A DNA stretch of 64,000 nucleotides from Larkinella sp965227735 (GTDB lineage Bacteria > Bacteroidota > Bacteroidia > Cytophagales > Spirosomataceae), in contig NZ_OZ245776.1 in assembly GCF_965227735.1 (NCBI RefSeq), positions 4,898,001 to 4,962,000 of the forward strand, written 5' to 3'. The first letter of the stretch is position 1; every line of letters begins with the position of its first letter. A program made the translations under genes and the position numbers. Shown piece after piece: positions 43,646-51,596 of this stretch. The notes beneath the pieces are model-generated. The model had not been told where the DNA came from. It was given only the letters and a program-made list of their open reading frames with translations, and did no database searches.

Positions 43646-44313
43646 AAACGAACGGAATCAGAGCCATTATTACCGGTACGACCGGCATGTTAGGCGAAGG
43701 CGTTTTGCACGAATGCCTGCTGCATCCGGAGGTGGAAGCGGTGTTGATCATCAACCGAAAACCGTCCGGAATCTCCCATCCCAAATTGACAGAAATCATT
43801 CATGCGGATTTTTACGACCTGTCGGCGATTGAAAACCGTTTGTCTGGTTATAACGCGTGTTTTTTCTGTCTGGGCGTCTCGTCGGTTGGCATGAGCGAAC
43901 CGGAGTATTACAAAGTAACCCACACGCTCACGCTGAACGTGGCGACGGTTTTGAGCAAACTGAACCCGGACATGACGTTTTGTTACATTTCGGGAGCCGG
44001 CACGGACAGCACGGAGAAAGGCCGTTCGATGTGGGCGCGGGTCAAAGGGAAAACCGAGAATGATTTGCTGAAACTGCCTTTTAAGCAGGTATTTAACGTC
44101 CGGCCGGGTTTTATCAAACCGACCAAAGGACTGAAAAATACGCTGAAAATGTACCGGTATATTCGCTGGCTGTTTCCCATTGGCCGGGCGTTGTATCCCG
44201 GCGGTTTTTGCACCTTACGGGAGTTGGGGCTGGCCATGATCCATACCGTCAGCAAAGGCTACGAAAAACAGATTCTGGAGGGGAAAGATATTATTGAACT
44301 GGCAAAACGGTAG
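43642..44313 (+). CDS. NAD(P)-binding Rossmann-fold protein (epimerase/HTATIP2-like)
   Basis: 223 residues with the dinucleotide motif GTTGMLGEGVL at the N-terminus, INRKPSGI after strand 2, CFFCLGVSSVGMSE, and FCYISGAGTDSTEKGRSMWARVKGKTEN in the catalytic region. It belongs with atypical short-chain dehydrogenases such as HTATIP2/TIP30-like proteins. The start overlaps the TetR stop by 4 bp. Substrate unknown. Confidence 0.88.
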   Translation: MKTNGIRAIITGTTGMLGEGVLHECLLHPEVEAVLIINRKPSGISHPKLTEIIHADFYDLSAIENRLSGYNACFFCLGVSSVGMSEPEYYKVTHTLTLNVATVLSKLNPDMTFCYISGAGTDSTEKGRSMWARVKGKTENDLLKLPFKQVFNVRPGFIKPTKGLKNTLKMYRYIRWLFPIGRALYPGGFCTLRELGLAMIHTVSKGYEKQILEGKDIIELAKR

Positions 44314-44351
44314 AGACTGGCAAGCGGATGTGAAAAGTAATCCGTTCGTTT

Positions 44352-45728
44352 TCAGGAAGTAAACTGACGGACTAGTTCCAGTTGAAAAACCGTGGGCTGG
44401 CCTTCGCCGGAGGTGACGGACACCCGGCCCTGATGCAGCCGGACGATGCGTTCCACCAGTGACAGACCGACGCCGTTGCCCCTGACTTCGGCGGTTTGTC
44501 GACTTCGGTAGAAAGGTTCGAAAATATACGGCAAATCATCGGCGGGAATGGGTGTGCCATTGTTCTGTACGCTGATCAGAACGGCGGTTTTGGTGAAACG
44601 GACGTGGATCACGGCTTTGCCGTCGCTGGAAAATTTGCAGGCATTTTCGGTCAGATTTTTCAGGGCCGTTCGCAGCAGGGCGGTATTGCCCGGCACGGCC
44701 AACTGGTTGAAATCGTCCGGTAATTCGTCAAAACGAACCGTTACGTCGTAGCGGGAATGGATGTTGCTGACTTCCTCCCGAATGTCCCACACCACTTCGT
44801 CCAGGCGCACCGAATCCGTCAGCAAGCCGACCGCCGACGCCTGGTTGACCTGCGAAAGCTGCAGCAATTCCCGCGTCAATGTTGACAGCTCGCCCACATC
44901 GTCCAGCACCGACCGGATCGTTTCTTCATACACCGCCGACTCCCGGCGGTTGAGCAACGCCACTTCCAGTTGGGAGCTGATCTGGGTCAGCGGATTCTTT
45001 AGTTCGTGCGAAACATTGGCCACAAACATCCGTTGCAGCCGAAATGAATCGTCGATGCGGTCGAGCAGGCGGTTGATGGTGGTCGACAGGCGGCTGATTT
45101 CGTCATTGTCCGTACTGACCGGCAGCCGTTCCTGCAACGTATTCGGAAAAATGTGGTTCAGTTGCTGTTCCATGCGCTTCATGGGCCGGAGTGCGTCGCC
45201 CGCGTAGAGCCAGCCCGAAAAGGCGACAATCCCGACAATGCCACCGAACAATCCGACCAAAACGACCAGCATCTGGCGTAGAAACTGGTCGCCATAGCGG
45301 TTTTCGGCGCTGGCCAGCACCACATACTGGCCCGAGGTGGTGGCGTAGCGAACGCCGGTTACGTAAGCCGCTCCCTGCCGGAATTTCTTGTTTTTTTTCG
45401 CCCGAATGGCGTCCAGCACCTGGGTCGAGACAGCCAGCGGAACCTGCTCATTGGTGATGAAAACCGGACTGTTCCGACCGTCATAGACCGCTATTTTCTG
45501 CGCCGGAAGCTGATCTTTTCGCAGTCGGGTAAATTGAATCAGGAGCTGAGGACCCATTTGCTGCCGAATGAGCAATTCGCCAATGGTGTCGGCTTTTCGG
45601 TCGAGCCGCCGGTAGAAATCGGACGAGATAAAATACCAGCAAAACGCGTAGAGACAGGCAAAAGCGAGGGCCAGAATGGCCGAAACCAGGCCCGTAAAAC
45701 GGAGTGTCAGGCGGGTGCGGATGGTCAT
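44352..45728 (-). CDS. Membrane histidine kinase (HAMP, HisKA, HATPase)
   Basis: 458 residues. Membrane segments at about 12-34 and 157-180 enclose a periplasmic sensor region of about 120 residues. HAMP follows (about 180-232), then HisKA with His241 (VANVSHELKNPLT) and the catalytic domain with NLTENACKFSSDG, NNGTPIPADDLP and GNGVGLSLVERIV. A gene for a 66-residue membrane protein ends 6 bp upstream in the same transcript. Its partner is the OmpR-type regulator at 46245-46922. The promoter of the small gene carries the CTAAG operator, so the kinase is probably under feedback control. Confidence 0.93.
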   Translation of the reverse strand: MTIRTRLTLRFTGLVSAILALAFACLYAFCWYFISSDFYRRLDRKADTIGELLIRQQMGPQLLIQFTRLRKDQLPAQKIAVYDGRNSPVFITNEQVPLAVSTQVLDAIRAKKNKKFRQGAAYVTGVRYATTSGQYVVLASAENRYGDQFLRQMLVVLVGLFGGIVGIVAFSGWLYAGDALRPMKRMEQQLNHIFPNTLQERLPVSTDNDEISRLSTTINRLLDRIDDSFRLQRMFVANVSHELKNPLTQISSQLEVALLNRRESAVYEETIRSVLDDVGELSTLTRELLQLSQVNQASAVGLLTDSVRLDEVVWDIREEVSNIHSRYDVTVRFDELPDDFNQLAVPGNTALLRTALKNLTENACKFSSDGKAVIHVRFTKTAVLISVQNNGTPIPADDLPYIFEPFYRSRQTAEVRGNGVGLSLVERIVRLHQGRVSVTSGEGQPTVFQLELVRQFTS

Positions 45729-45734
45729 AAAACA

Positions 45735-45935
45735 CTACCGGAGTAAAGCCGGAATGTCGACCAGCCAGGCAATGAGCATCGTCAACACAAACAGGCTCAC
45801 CATCAGGATCATCAGCCAGTCGGGCTGTCGTGGTTCGCGGTTGTTCGATCCGGCGGGAGGTGAACTGTCTCGGTGTCCCGTCAAAGGACTCGAATCCGTT
45901 CCGTAGGTGTGGTTGTATCGCAAGTTAGAAGTCAT
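45735..45935 (-). CDS. Small single-pass membrane protein in the kinase operon
   Basis: 66 residues from the ATG at 45935 (MTSNLRYNHTYGT). A polar N-terminal half (about 1-38) is followed by one membrane segment (about 39-63: WLMILMVSLFVLTMLIAWLV). The stop is 6 bp before the kinase ATG, so translation is likely coupled. The four-box operator sits 49-86 bp upstream. The position suggests a modulator of the kinase, like other small membrane proteins that bind sensor kinases; this is inference. The frame is open further upstream but crosses the operator and a long hairpin. Confidence 0.72.
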   Translation of the reverse strand: MTSNLRYNHTYGTDSSPLTGHRDSSPPAGSNNREPRQPDWLMILMVSLFVLTMLIAWLVDIPALLR

Positions 45936-45965
45936 ATCACGTGCTGGGAAAACACTTCTTAACGA

Positions 45966-46021
45966 CAAAACTGGAGCGAAGATCTTAAGCAGGATTAAAT
46001 AACTGCTTAGAATTTCCTTAG
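45966..46021 (-). promoter_or_regulatory. Four-box CTAAG operator and -7 element of the small-protein/kinase operon
   Basis: Read on the minus strand, boxes CTAAG, CTAAG, TTTAA, TTAAG (45984-46021) are exactly 11 bp apart. Ten bp further is CAGTTTTG (45966-45973), a match to nAnnTTTG, 31 bp from the start codon at 45935. This places the kinase under the same control as the TPR and ClC genes. Confidence 0.75.
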
Positions 46022-46076
46022 AAGTTATTTGAATTAAGGCCGGAGGCCTGTCCTGTCGATAGTTAATAGGATCCAT

Positions 46077-46148
46077 CAGCTCGTGGTAGCTCCGGAGGAG
46101 CGGTCTAAAAACATCTTCAGGCCGCTCCTCCGGAGCTACCACGAGTTG
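46077..46148. repeat. 27-bp inverted repeat between the regulator and kinase genes
   Basis: CAGCTCGTGGTAGCTCCGGA onward (46077-46103) pairs with 46122-46148 with a single G-T pair and an 18-nt loop. Each arm itself contains the palindrome CTCCGGAG. It lies in the 309-bp gap 45936-46244, downstream of the regulator and upstream of the kinase promoter, and would separate the two transcripts. A smaller hairpin CCAGGG/CCCTGG lies at 46182-46197. Nothing else is seen in the gap besides the operator. Confidence 0.8.
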
Positions 46149-46244
46149 CTATCGGCTGTGGACTATTGACAGACCGCCCTTCCAGGGCTCTCCCTGGTTA
46201 ACTCAAAACAGCTTGTTAGAAAACCGGTCGCCCAACCGAAGACT

Positions 46245-46922
46245 CTATTCTTCTTTGAGCACATACCCCATCCCAAATTGCGTATGGATAAGTTTCTTAG
46301 GAAAATCTTTGTCGATTTTCTTGCGTAAATAATTGATATACACCTCCACGACGTTCGTTCCCGCATCAAAATTCAAATCCCAGACCCGTTCGGCAATATC
46401 CACTTTCGACATCACCCGCCCCTGGTTGCGCAGCAGGTATTCGAGCAGGGCAAACTCCCGGGCGGTGAGGTCGATCACCTGACCATCGCGACGAACGGTT
46501 TTGGCATCCAGGTTCATTTCAATACCCGAAAACCGGAGCGTCTGGGCCGTCATGGCGACCTGCGTACTGCGCTTGGTCAGAGATCGGACCCGCGCGAGCA
46601 ACTCGGCAAACTGAAACGGTTTGGTCAGATACTGATCCGTTCCGGCATCGAAACCCATCACTTTATCACTGCTTTCGCCCAGAGCCGTTAGCAGCAGAAT
46701 GGGCGTCGTAACGCCCTGCGCCCGCAACTGCCGAATCAATTCAAAACCGTTCAAACCCGGAATGATAACGTCGGTAATGATGACGGCATACGAATTTTTT
46801 AAAGCCAATCGCTTGGCAATCAGGCCGTCGTAGGCAATGTCTACTTCAAACTGCGTTTCTTCCAGACCCTGCCGAATGGCATTCAGGGTTTTGGGCTCAT
46901 CCTCAACCACTAAAATTTTCAT
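46245..46922 (-). CDS. OmpR-family response regulator
   Basis: 225 residues from the ATG at 46922 (MKILVVEDEPK). REC domain with Asp51 (VIITDVIIPG) and Lys in YLTKPF; winged-helix DNA-binding domain in the C-terminal half (LTAREFALLEYLLRNQGRVMSK, VEVYINYLRKKIDKDF, HTQFGMGYVLKEE). Regulators of this family bind tandem half-sites at 11-bp steps. Four such sites in the window, including one in front of its own kinase operon, make it the best candidate for their binder. The kinase gene lies downstream behind a hairpin and its own promoter. Confidence 0.94.
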   Translation of the reverse strand: MKILVVEDEPKTLNAIRQGLEETQFEVDIAYDGLIAKRLALKNSYAVIITDVIIPGLNGFELIRQLRAQGVTTPILLLTALGESSDKVMGFDAGTDQYLTKPFQFAELLARVRSLTKRSTQVAMTAQTLRFSGIEMNLDAKTVRRDGQVIDLTAREFALLEYLLRNQGRVMSKVDIAERVWDLNFDAGTNVVEVYINYLRKKIDKDFPKKLIHTQFGMGYVLKEE

Positions 46923-47034
46923 ATACAAAAGGTCAGGTTCTGACTACCTAACCATCGCTGAATCGGATTGTTATCGTACCCCTTTCATTTCATGAACCGC
47001 GCTGGAGGGGAAAGCGGCATCCGGTCCCGGCTCA

Positions 47035-47090
47035 CTAAGCAGATTCTAAGCAGTTCTTAACCTCGCTCTAAGAATGCACCGGTTATTTTG
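47035..47090 (+). promoter_or_regulatory. Four-box CTAAG operator and -7 element pointing at a candidate sRNA
   Basis: On the plus strand, boxes CTAAG, CTAAG, TTAAC, CTAAG (47035-47072) are exactly 11 bp apart and followed after 10 bp by TTATTTTG (47083-47090). By the geometry of the other three sites it drives plus-strand transcription, away from the regulator gene at 46922. It lies 113-150 bp upstream of that gene and could also act on it. Confidence 0.72.
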
Positions 47091-47096
47091 CGGGCA

Positions 47097-47227
47097 GAGG
47101 TCAAAAAAATGACGATACAAACCCGATCCTGTTCGACCCGAATACCGGTTTTTATCGTTCAAAGCGTTTTTAGGTTTGTCTATAATTCCCGGATAGCCAC
47201 TGGAAAGGAGTTCAGTGGCTATTTTTT
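47097..47227 (+). ncRNA. Candidate regulated small RNA with two stem-loops and an intrinsic terminator
   Basis: Starting about 7 bp after the -7 element, a transcript of roughly 130 nt would contain a stem-loop ACGATA-x-AAACC/GGTTT-x-TATCGT (47112-47158). It would end at a strong terminator: ATAGCCACTG (47193-47202), 10-nt loop, CAGTGGCTAT (47213-47222), then a run of T to 47227. The terminator works only in the plus direction, where no gene is annotated. The plus-strand frame through this region has no credible start and simply runs antisense to the sigma gene. The exact 5' end is inferred. Confidence 0.5.
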
Positions 47228-47234
47228 GTCCGCT

Positions 47235-47846
47235 TTACTGGAGCAGACACATCACCAGCAGCCAGTACTTAAAAAAGGAAATCTGACTCTTGAGCGACGT
47301 CAATGCTTTATAGAGCAAATTGGCTACGGATTGGCGGTTGATTTCCATCAATTCCGCGATCTGCTCATTTTCCAGGCCTTTGTAAAACTTCAGAAAAACC
47401 ACTTCCTGCTGCCGTTTCGGGAGCGATTCGATGGCCTGACGAACTTTGCGCTGGTTTTCCGAATCGGCCTCATTTTTCTCAATGGCGGTTTCAACCGTTT
47501 CCCAGTCAGACAGTTGGCTGATTTCCTGAAAGGACGGAGCCGCAACCGCGTTTTTATTCCGCCGGAATTCCTGCATCAACTGGTTGCGGAGCGATTTGAA
47601 CAGGTAAATCGCCACGTACTGAATCGTGAGCACCTGACGTTTCTCCCAGATCGTGATAAAGATTTCCTGAATCGAATCCTTAATAAACTCACGATCCTCC
47701 GTAAAATTGGCCGCATAACTAAACAGGGCCCGGTATTGCGACTCGGCCAATTGGCAAAAAGCCGCCTTATCTCCGGCCTTCGAACGATGCCAGAGTTCCA
47801 GTAAATAGTCGTTTTCCTCGATTATGCGCTGTCGGTGGTCCAACAT
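47235..47846 (-). CDS. ECF RNA polymerase sigma-70 factor without a neighbouring anti-sigma gene
   Basis: 203 residues. Region 2 at about 35-95 (EFIKDSIQEIFITIWEKRQ) and region 4 at about 135-190 (LPKRQQEVVFLKFYKGLENEQIAELM, INRQSVANLLYKALTSLKS). It resembles the factor at 6279-6902, including a hydrophobic C-terminal tail (FFKYWLLVMCLLQ). No fecR adjoins; the unpaired FecR is at 11937-13067. A TACCTTTG promoter element lies upstream. Its gene end nearly touches the terminator of the candidate sRNA. Confidence 0.92.
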   Translation of the reverse strand: MLDHRQRIIEENDYLLELWHRSKAGDKAAFCQLAESQYRALFSYAANFTEDREFIKDSIQEIFITIWEKRQVLTIQYVAIYLFKSLRNQLMQEFRRNKNAVAAPSFQEISQLSDWETVETAIEKNEADSENQRKVRQAIESLPKRQQEVVFLKFYKGLENEQIAELMEINRQSVANLLYKALTSLKSQISFFKYWLLVMCLLQ

Positions 47847-47859
47847 ACCTTGTGCAATT

Positions 47860-47867
47860 CAAAGGTA
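47860..47867 (-). promoter_or_regulatory. -7 element (TACCTTTG) of the orphan ECF sigma gene
   Basis: On the minus strand TACCTTTG matches TAnnTTTG and lies 13 bp before the ATG at 47846, predicting a very short leader. No -33 TTTG is evident. Confidence 0.5.
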
Positions 47868-47980
47868 AAATAACAGCATTAATCGTTAATACATAAATAA
47901 AAAATGGACGATTTGCGATTTATACAAGTAAAAACCGTTTAAATGCCAGGTTGTCAGAATAAAATTGCGCAGAATGGTTT

Positions 47981-48076
47981 ACGGTTTTCAGTATACGGTT
48001 TACGGTATTCGGTGGCTAACGCGCGCTTATGAATGCGTTAGCCACCGAATACCGTAAACCGTATACTGAAAACCGT
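47981..48076. repeat. Perfect 42-bp inverted repeat of the heptamer family
   Basis: Arms 47981-48022 and 48035-48076 are exact inverses with a 12-nt loop. The left arm reads as CGGTTTT, CAGTATA, CGGTTTA, CGGTATT, CGGTGGC, TAACGC. It begins 4 bp after the stop of the ThuA/dehydrogenase gene and lies upstream of the ECF gene, so it probably ends the long transcript. Confidence 0.9.
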
Positions 48077-48080
48077 TAAT

Positions 48081-51000
48081 TCATTCTTGAAACTGAATCG
48101 TAACAAATTTCAGAATCGAATCGTTGGGTTTGGTTCTCTTGATGGCAAAAAAGTAGACGTCGTGTTTGCCCGTTACCGGTTTGCTGATCGAACCGGTAAC
48201 TTCCTTGGTCGTGTTCCAGGCCCCGGTTGGTTGGTAGGCCGTCGTGCTGATCACCGGTCCGGCCTGCGAGTCGATCCGCACCTGAATTTCGCCCGGCTGA
48301 TCCAGCGAGGCATACTCGTAGGTAAACTGGTTAATGTGGGTTAAGTCAATGTTTTTCAGGAGAAGATACGCCTTATGGCCGCCCTGCGACAGGTTGACGC
48401 CAAATCGGGGGAAACCCACCTGCGCATCGGTATACACCGCCCGAACTTTCGCATTTCGCAGCGTGACGGCGTCGATGCCGGTCAGTGGACCGACCACGTT
48501 CCCACCCTTATCGGTATACGAAGCCAGCAGCGTATATTGTCCCCGTAGCTCCTCTTTCTGGTGGTCGTTCAGGATCAGTGAACCTTGCAGCGGCACGGTT
48601 TTCTGAGCCCTCGGTTTGTCGGTCAGGGAGAAGATGTAACGCACCATTTCCTGCGCATCGGTTACCGAAATCTGCGGGTGAGCGCTCATGACGTGCACGG
48701 TTCCCCAGTTTCCACCACCGCCGTTGATGATTTTGGTCGCCAGTTGTTCCAGCGCCCCGGTTTGGGTTTTATACTTTTGCGCCACCGCCAGCAGCGACGG
48801 CCCCACCGATACTTTATCAATCGTGTGACAGGCTTTGCAGTCGCTGGCATCCATCAGCATTTTGCCCGGCGGATTGCTCACCAGCACGGAAGTCGGCGAT
48901 TTCGGCGCGTTCGGATCGGCAGTGCTGGGTTGCGGGTTGTAGGCATACAGCACCTTGACGCGCTTCGGGTCGACTTTCCCGTCCTCTCGATCCTGCACTT
49001 TTACCGTATACGTAAACGGTTTGCCTTCCCAGAAAAAGGATTGGTTGTCGGTGCTGGCAATGGTTACCGCTGGTTTGGTGTTGCCTACTTTAACGATAAC
49101 CGTATCCCGGCCCACCAGCCCGGCCCGGTCGGTGACTTTCAGAATGGCTTTGTAAACACCAGGTTTGGCGTAGGTGTTGGTCGCGTTCGGCGTGGTGGCT
49201 CCCACTTTTTTGCCATCGAACAGCCACTCGTATTTCACGTCATCATCATCATCCAGATCGCGTGAACCCCGGCTTACGAAGGACACCCGCAACGGAGCAG
49301 CCCCGGCGGCTTCGCGCAGAATCGGAAAATTCCGGCGTTCGGACGTCAGAAAAACCGTGCGGTCGAGGTGGTTTTCCACGGCTGTGTCCTGCACGCTGGC
49401 CTGCGCCAGTGGCGGGCGGTTCCCGGTGTTGTATTCAATCTTTACCAGACGGGCATCTTCGTTGTCAGCCCCGTAAACCGAACCGTATTCCAGCATATAC
49501 ATCACACCATTCGGCCCGAAATCCAGATCGATCGGGCGTCGAAAATCGCCGTTGGACGCCATAAACGGTTCACTGCGCACGTAGTTTTCGTTTTCATCGA
49601 ACGTTAGCGCCAGCACCCAGTTGCGCATCCAGTCGAAAACAAACAGCTTGCCGTCGTAATACGCGGGGAATTTATTGGCAGACTTCGAGTTCCTGTCGAA
49701 GGTGTAAAATTTACCCGCCATCGCGCTGCGACCGCCGAGGCCCAATTCCGGAAATTCGGTCGAAGCCGCGTAGGGATACCAGATGATCGGGGGCGTCGCG
49801 GGCGGTAGTTGGTTCAACCCGGTATTGTTGGGCGAGTTGTTGACGGGAGCCGCCGGATCGAATTTCGGACCGGCGGTTTTGGTCGCAAAATCCCACTTGA
49901 CGTACGGATAATTGTTACCGACGAAATAGGGCCAGCCGAAGTAACCGGCTTTTTTCGCCTGATTGAATTCGTCGTAGCCACGTGGTCCCTGCACGCCTTC
50001 CTTGCCCGCATCGGGGCCAATTTCGCCCCAGTACAACACCGACGTTTTCGGATTAACAGCGATGCGGTACGGATTCCGGCAGCCCATCGTGTAGATTTCG
50101 GGCCGGGTTTTTGCTGTTCCTTTCGGGAATAAATTGCCGTCTGGAATCGTATACGTACCGTCGGGTTGGGGATGAATTCGCAGTACTTTTCCTTTCAGAT
50201 CATTCGTGTTGGCTGCCGACCGTTGGGCGTCCAGACTGTAAAATTCCTTGCCGGGCCGTTCGTCCATCGGCGAATAGCCGTCGGACGGAAACGGGCTGGA
50301 ACTGTCGCCGGTCGATAGATAGAGGTTGCCGTCTTTGTCCCAGGCCAGCGAGCCGCCGTGGTGCGAACCACTGTTTTTCTCCACCGGTACCGTCAGCAGA
50401 ATCTTCTCTGACTTCAGATCGAGGGTGTTGCTGGTAGTAACCGTAAACCGGGAAAGCTGAAAATTGATCGGTTCTTCGGTTTGCCCGGCGGGGGTATAAT
50501 AGACGTAAATGTGCCCATTTTTGGCAAAATTCGGGTCAACCGTCACACCGATGAGTCCGGTTCCGCCCACGTAGGTAATCGGAAATTTGTGAACCAGTGC
50601 GTTTTTCCGTGTTTTCGGGTCATAGACCGACAGGTTTCCCTGAATTTCGGAGAAAAACACACGTCCGTCGGGGGCAACCGCCAGTTCCATCGGCGAAGCC
50701 AGGTCATTGACCAGAACGGTTTTCACGAAGCGGTTTTGCTCCGGCGTCACGTTAGCGTAGGCTTTTTTATAATCGAGCGGTTTGGCCTTTCCGATGGCGT
50801 ATTGGATGCCGCCCAACAGGTGTTTGAGAAACAATGGTTCGCTGTAACTTTCGTCGGTGTGGCCATTTCCGGTATAAAAAGCCCGCCCGCCATCAAATTC
50901 ATGGTACCAGCTAATCGGGTGATTGGCGCCGTTGGTGCCACCCTCGTACGAGTTTTCATCCAGGTTCGCCAGCACGTTGATGCCCGAATAAAACGAGCGG

Positions 51001-51530
51001 TAATTGTACCATTCGTCGGTGCGATCCCAATGATCCGGTAAGGTCGTCGTAGAAACATGTTTTTTGTCGGTAACATCGACGGTCGCTTTGCGGACGTTGG
51101 AATTGTGGGGATGGCTGGCAAAATGCGCGCCCATCAGCTTGCCGTACCAGGGCCAGTCGTATTCCGTATCGGCGGCCGCGTGGATGCCGACGTAGCCACC
51201 ACCGGCCTGGATGTAGCGTTCAAAAGCCGCCTGTTGCTCACCATTCAGGACGTTGCCCGTGGTGTTGTTGAAGATCACCGTGGCGTATTTTTTCAGGTTT
51301 TCGTCCGTAAACACGGCGGCATTTTTTGTGGTATCCACCAAAAAATCATTCTCCTTTCCCAGTTTCTGAATGGCTGCAATCCCGAACGGAATGGAGGTGT
51401 GTTTCCAGCCTTTGGTTTTGGAAAATACCAGCACATGAACCGGGTCGGCCACCCGGACAGTCATGCTGGCATGCAATAAAAAAGTAAGGCCAATGATGAC
51501 ACAGGAACTGATTCTCATGAGTACTGACAT
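48081..51530 (-). CDS. ThuA-like / sorbosone dehydrogenase / PKD / cytochrome c / CBM fusion protein
   Basis: 1149 residues from the ATG at 51530 (MSVLMRISSC); 51518 is also possible. Sec signal, then a ThuA-like domain (about 28-260: VHVLVFSKTKGWKHTSIP, GGGYVGIHAAADTEYDWPWY). A glucose/sorbosone dehydrogenase propeller follows (about 275-700: DLASPMELAVAPDGRVFFSE, GGSLAWDKDGNLYLSTGD), then a PKD domain (about 735-830) and a cytochrome c with Cys898-x-x-Cys901-His902 (DCKACHTID). A C-terminal carbohydrate-binding-like beta domain (about 1010-1149) completes it. It likely binds and oxidises a sugar at the cell surface or in the periplasm. The architecture is known in Cytophagales, but the substrate is not. 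Confidence 0.88.
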   Translation of the reverse strand: MSVLMRISSCVIIGLTFLLHASMTVRVADPVHVLVFSKTKGWKHTSIPFGIAAIQKLGKENDFLVDTTKNAAVFTDENLKKYATVIFNNTTGNVLNGEQQAAFERYIQAGGGYVGIHAAADTEYDWPWYGKLMGAHFASHPHNSNVRKATVDVTDKKHVSTTTLPDHWDRTDEWYNYRSFYSGINVLANLDENSYEGGTNGANHPISWYHEFDGGRAFYTGNGHTDESYSEPLFLKHLLGGIQYAIGKAKPLDYKKAYANVTPEQNRFVKTVLVNDLASPMELAVAPDGRVFFSEIQGNLSVYDPKTRKNALVHKFPITYVGGTGLIGVTVDPNFAKNGHIYVYYTPAGQTEEPINFQLSRFTVTTSNTLDLKSEKILLTVPVEKNSGSHHGGSLAWDKDGNLYLSTGDSSSPFPSDGYSPMDERPGKEFYSLDAQRSAANTNDLKGKVLRIHPQPDGTYTIPDGNLFPKGTAKTRPEIYTMGCRNPYRIAVNPKTSVLYWGEIGPDAGKEGVQGPRGYDEFNQAKKAGYFGWPYFVGNNYPYVKWDFATKTAGPKFDPAAPVNNSPNNTGLNQLPPATPPIIWYPYAASTEFPELGLGGRSAMAGKFYTFDRNSKSANKFPAYYDGKLFVFDWMRNWVLALTFDENENYVRSEPFMASNGDFRRPIDLDFGPNGVMYMLEYGSVYGADNEDARLVKIEYNTGNRPPLAQASVQDTAVENHLDRTVFLTSERRNFPILREAAGAAPLRVSFVSRGSRDLDDDDDVKYEWLFDGKKVGATTPNATNTYAKPGVYKAILKVTDRAGLVGRDTVIVKVGNTKPAVTIASTDNQSFFWEGKPFTYTVKVQDREDGKVDPKRVKVLYAYNPQPSTADPNAPKSPTSVLVSNPPGKMLMDASDCKACHTIDKVSVGPSLLAVAQKYKTQTGALEQLATKIINGGGGNWGTVHVMSAHPQISVTDAQEMVRYIFSLTDKPRAQKTVPLQGSLILNDHQKEELRGQYTLLASYTDKGGNVVGPLTGIDAVTLRNAKVRAVYTDAQVGFPRFGVNLSQGGHKAYLLLKNIDLTHINQFTYEYASLDQPGEIQVRIDSQAGPVISTTAYQPTGAWNTTKEVTGSISKPVTGKHDVYFFAIKRTKPNDSILKFVTIQFQE

Positions 51531-51596
51531 AAACACAGGGCTTAGGAGGTTGGTTTTTTTGCGCAAACCCCTGTGGCTGGTCTCCCGGGTTTGCAG

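Noticed and set aside
47088..47804. 238-residue plus-strand frame antisense to the second ECF gene
   Set aside because: It crosses a strong terminator, is antisense to a clear sigma factor, and has no family features.
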